The translations under genes were made by a program, and so were the position numbers. 5,470 nt of DNA from an uncultured Tolumonas sp. (GTDB taxonomy: Bacteria; Pseudomonadota; Gammaproteobacteria; Enterobacterales; Aeromonadaceae). This document shows, piece after piece, positions 4,829 through 5,470 of this stretch; position 1 is the first letter of the stretch, and each line of letters starts with the position of its first letter. Below the pieces are notes generated by a model. It made no database searches. It was not told the DNA's origin and saw only the letters and a list, made by a program, of their open reading frames with translations. The stretch spans positions 1 to 5,470 of the forward strand of contig CAIZDF010000611.1 in NCBI GenBank assembly GCA_903931645.1, given 5' to 3'.

Positions 4829-5470
4829 TCACAAATATAGAGCTGCCAAACGCATAATTTCTTGCTGATCGGTTTTTTCTGTTTCAACGATACCCGCTAC
4901 ACGACCATTACTCATAACTAGAATACGGTCAGTAATACCTAATAACTCCGGCATTTCAGATGAAATCATGATAATGCCTTTATCTTTTTTGGCGAGTTCA
5001 AGCATCAGTTGATATATTTCAAATTTTGCACCAACGTCGATACCACGAGTTGGTTCGTCCAGCATTAATATTTCCGGCTGAGTTAATAACCAGCGGCCAA
5101 TAATAACTTTTTGTTGGTTACCACCAGAAAGTGATCCTATTGATGTTTTCTGACTTGGTGTTTTAACACGCATGGAATCAATAACCCATTGGGTATCACT
5201 TTTCATGCGTTTATTTTCTAATAAACCGCCAAAACCTTTATACTGATCCATATTGGCAATCAGCGAATTAAAGGCGATATCCAACTGGCTGTAAATACCT
5301 GTCGAACGACGCTCTTCGGTAACAAGTGCAAAACCATTACGGATCGCATCATGCGCATCTGTATTTTGAACTTCTTTACCATGTAATTTAATGGTGCCAG
5401 AAGCTTTATCACGAAGACCAAAAATGGTTTCCACAATTTCAGTTCGTTTAGCACCGACTAGGCCAGCAAT
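4829..5470 (-). CDS. mglA: Galactose/methyl galactoside ABC transporter ATPase, C-terminal part (cut by the right edge)
   Basis: MglA carries two fused ATPase domains that power MglC. Seen: the last 213 residues, in frame to the window edge, beginning [14 protein letters not shown], which is the Walker A region of the second domain. It is degenerate (GLVGAKRT, without the GK-S/T of an active P-loop), as is usual for this family. The second-domain signature LSGGNQQK, Walker B with D-loop ([16 protein letters not shown]) and the segment [10 protein letters not shown], where other ABC proteins place the H-loop histidine, all follow. Also present are [12 protein letters not shown] and [17 protein letters not shown], nearly identical to E. 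coli MglA. The C-terminus (RLAALYL) is complete. The first domain, about 290 residues, and mglB are expected beyond the edge. A GTG at 5434 is internal, not the start. Confidence 0.96.
   Translation of the reverse strand: MAGLVGAKRTEIVETIFGLRDKASGTIKLHGKEVQNTDAHDAIRNGFALVTEERRSTGIYSQLDIAFNSLIANMDQYKGFGGLLENKRMKSDTQWVIDSMRVKTPSQKTSIGSLSGGNQQKVIIGRWLLTQPEILMLDEPTRGIDVGAKFEIYQLMLELAKKDKGIIMISSEMPELLGITDRILVMSNGRVAGIVETEKTDQQEIMRLAALYL

Noticed and set aside
4813..4887. Longer MglC starting at 4887 or 4821
   Set aside because: The first 57 nt of the longer frame overlap mglA, and the extra residues do not look like MglC. The ATG at 4821 abuts the GAGGA with no spacer, whereas 4812 has ideal spacing.
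4829..5434. A standalone 201-residue ATPase starting at GTG 5434
   Set aside because: The same frame continues upstream to the edge with typical MglA residues ([12 protein letters not shown]), so this is the middle of mglA.
1..5470. Mobile elements, CRISPR, tRNA/rRNA genes or a hidden novel system
   Set aside because: Coding sequence fills about 93 percent of the window with recognised galactose genes, and the remaining gaps are accounted for by promoters, operators and terminators. No repeats or RNA-gene signatures were seen.

Overview
This is an ordinary, well-conserved galactose-utilisation region from a gammaproteobacterium. All six protein products resemble their Escherichia coli counterparts closely, as judged from memory of those sequences. 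The moderate base composition and the tight galE-galT-galK / galR / mgl grouping suggest a relative of the Enterobacterales, Pasteurellaceae or Aeromonadales (a Tolumonas-like organism is one possibility), but genus cannot be fixed from this window. I see no mobile element, CRISPR array, tRNA or rRNA, and no undescribed system.

Layout. Positions 1-2410, minus strand, hold the Leloir-pathway operon in the order galE, galT, galK. The galK gene is cut by the left edge. The genes are packed with 3 and 11 nt gaps, and the ribosome-binding sites of galT and galK lie in the end of the preceding gene. Positions 2411-2646 form a divergent control region. It contains a perfect 20-bp palindrome that fits a GalR/GalS operator, a CRP-like site centred exactly 19 bp away, candidate galE promoters and a candidate galR promoter whose start region is covered by a second perfect dyad. 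Positions 2647-3660, plus strand, encode a LacI-family GalR/GalS repressor. Positions 3661-3810 hold two back-to-back intrinsic terminators, one for galR and one for the converging mgl operon. Positions 3811-5470, minus strand, hold mglC and the 3' part of mglA, the permease and ATPase of the Mgl galactose/methyl-galactoside ABC transporter. The binding-protein gene mglB would normally lie upstream of mglA, beyond the right edge.

How it works together. MglA and MglC (with the unseen MglB) import galactose. GalK phosphorylates it, GalT exchanges it onto UDP-glucose, and GalE regenerates UDP-glucose from UDP-galactose. GalR/GalS senses the sugar, and CRP probably adds catabolite control.

Most worth a second look: (a) an arginine at position 12 of GalE, in the normally invariant Gly-rich NAD loop, one base from the expected isoleucine codon; (b) an upstream operator/CRP arrangement that reproduces the E. 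coli gal spacing exactly but with no visible internal operator at the E. coli position; (c) an unexplained 17-bp dyad over the galR promoter.
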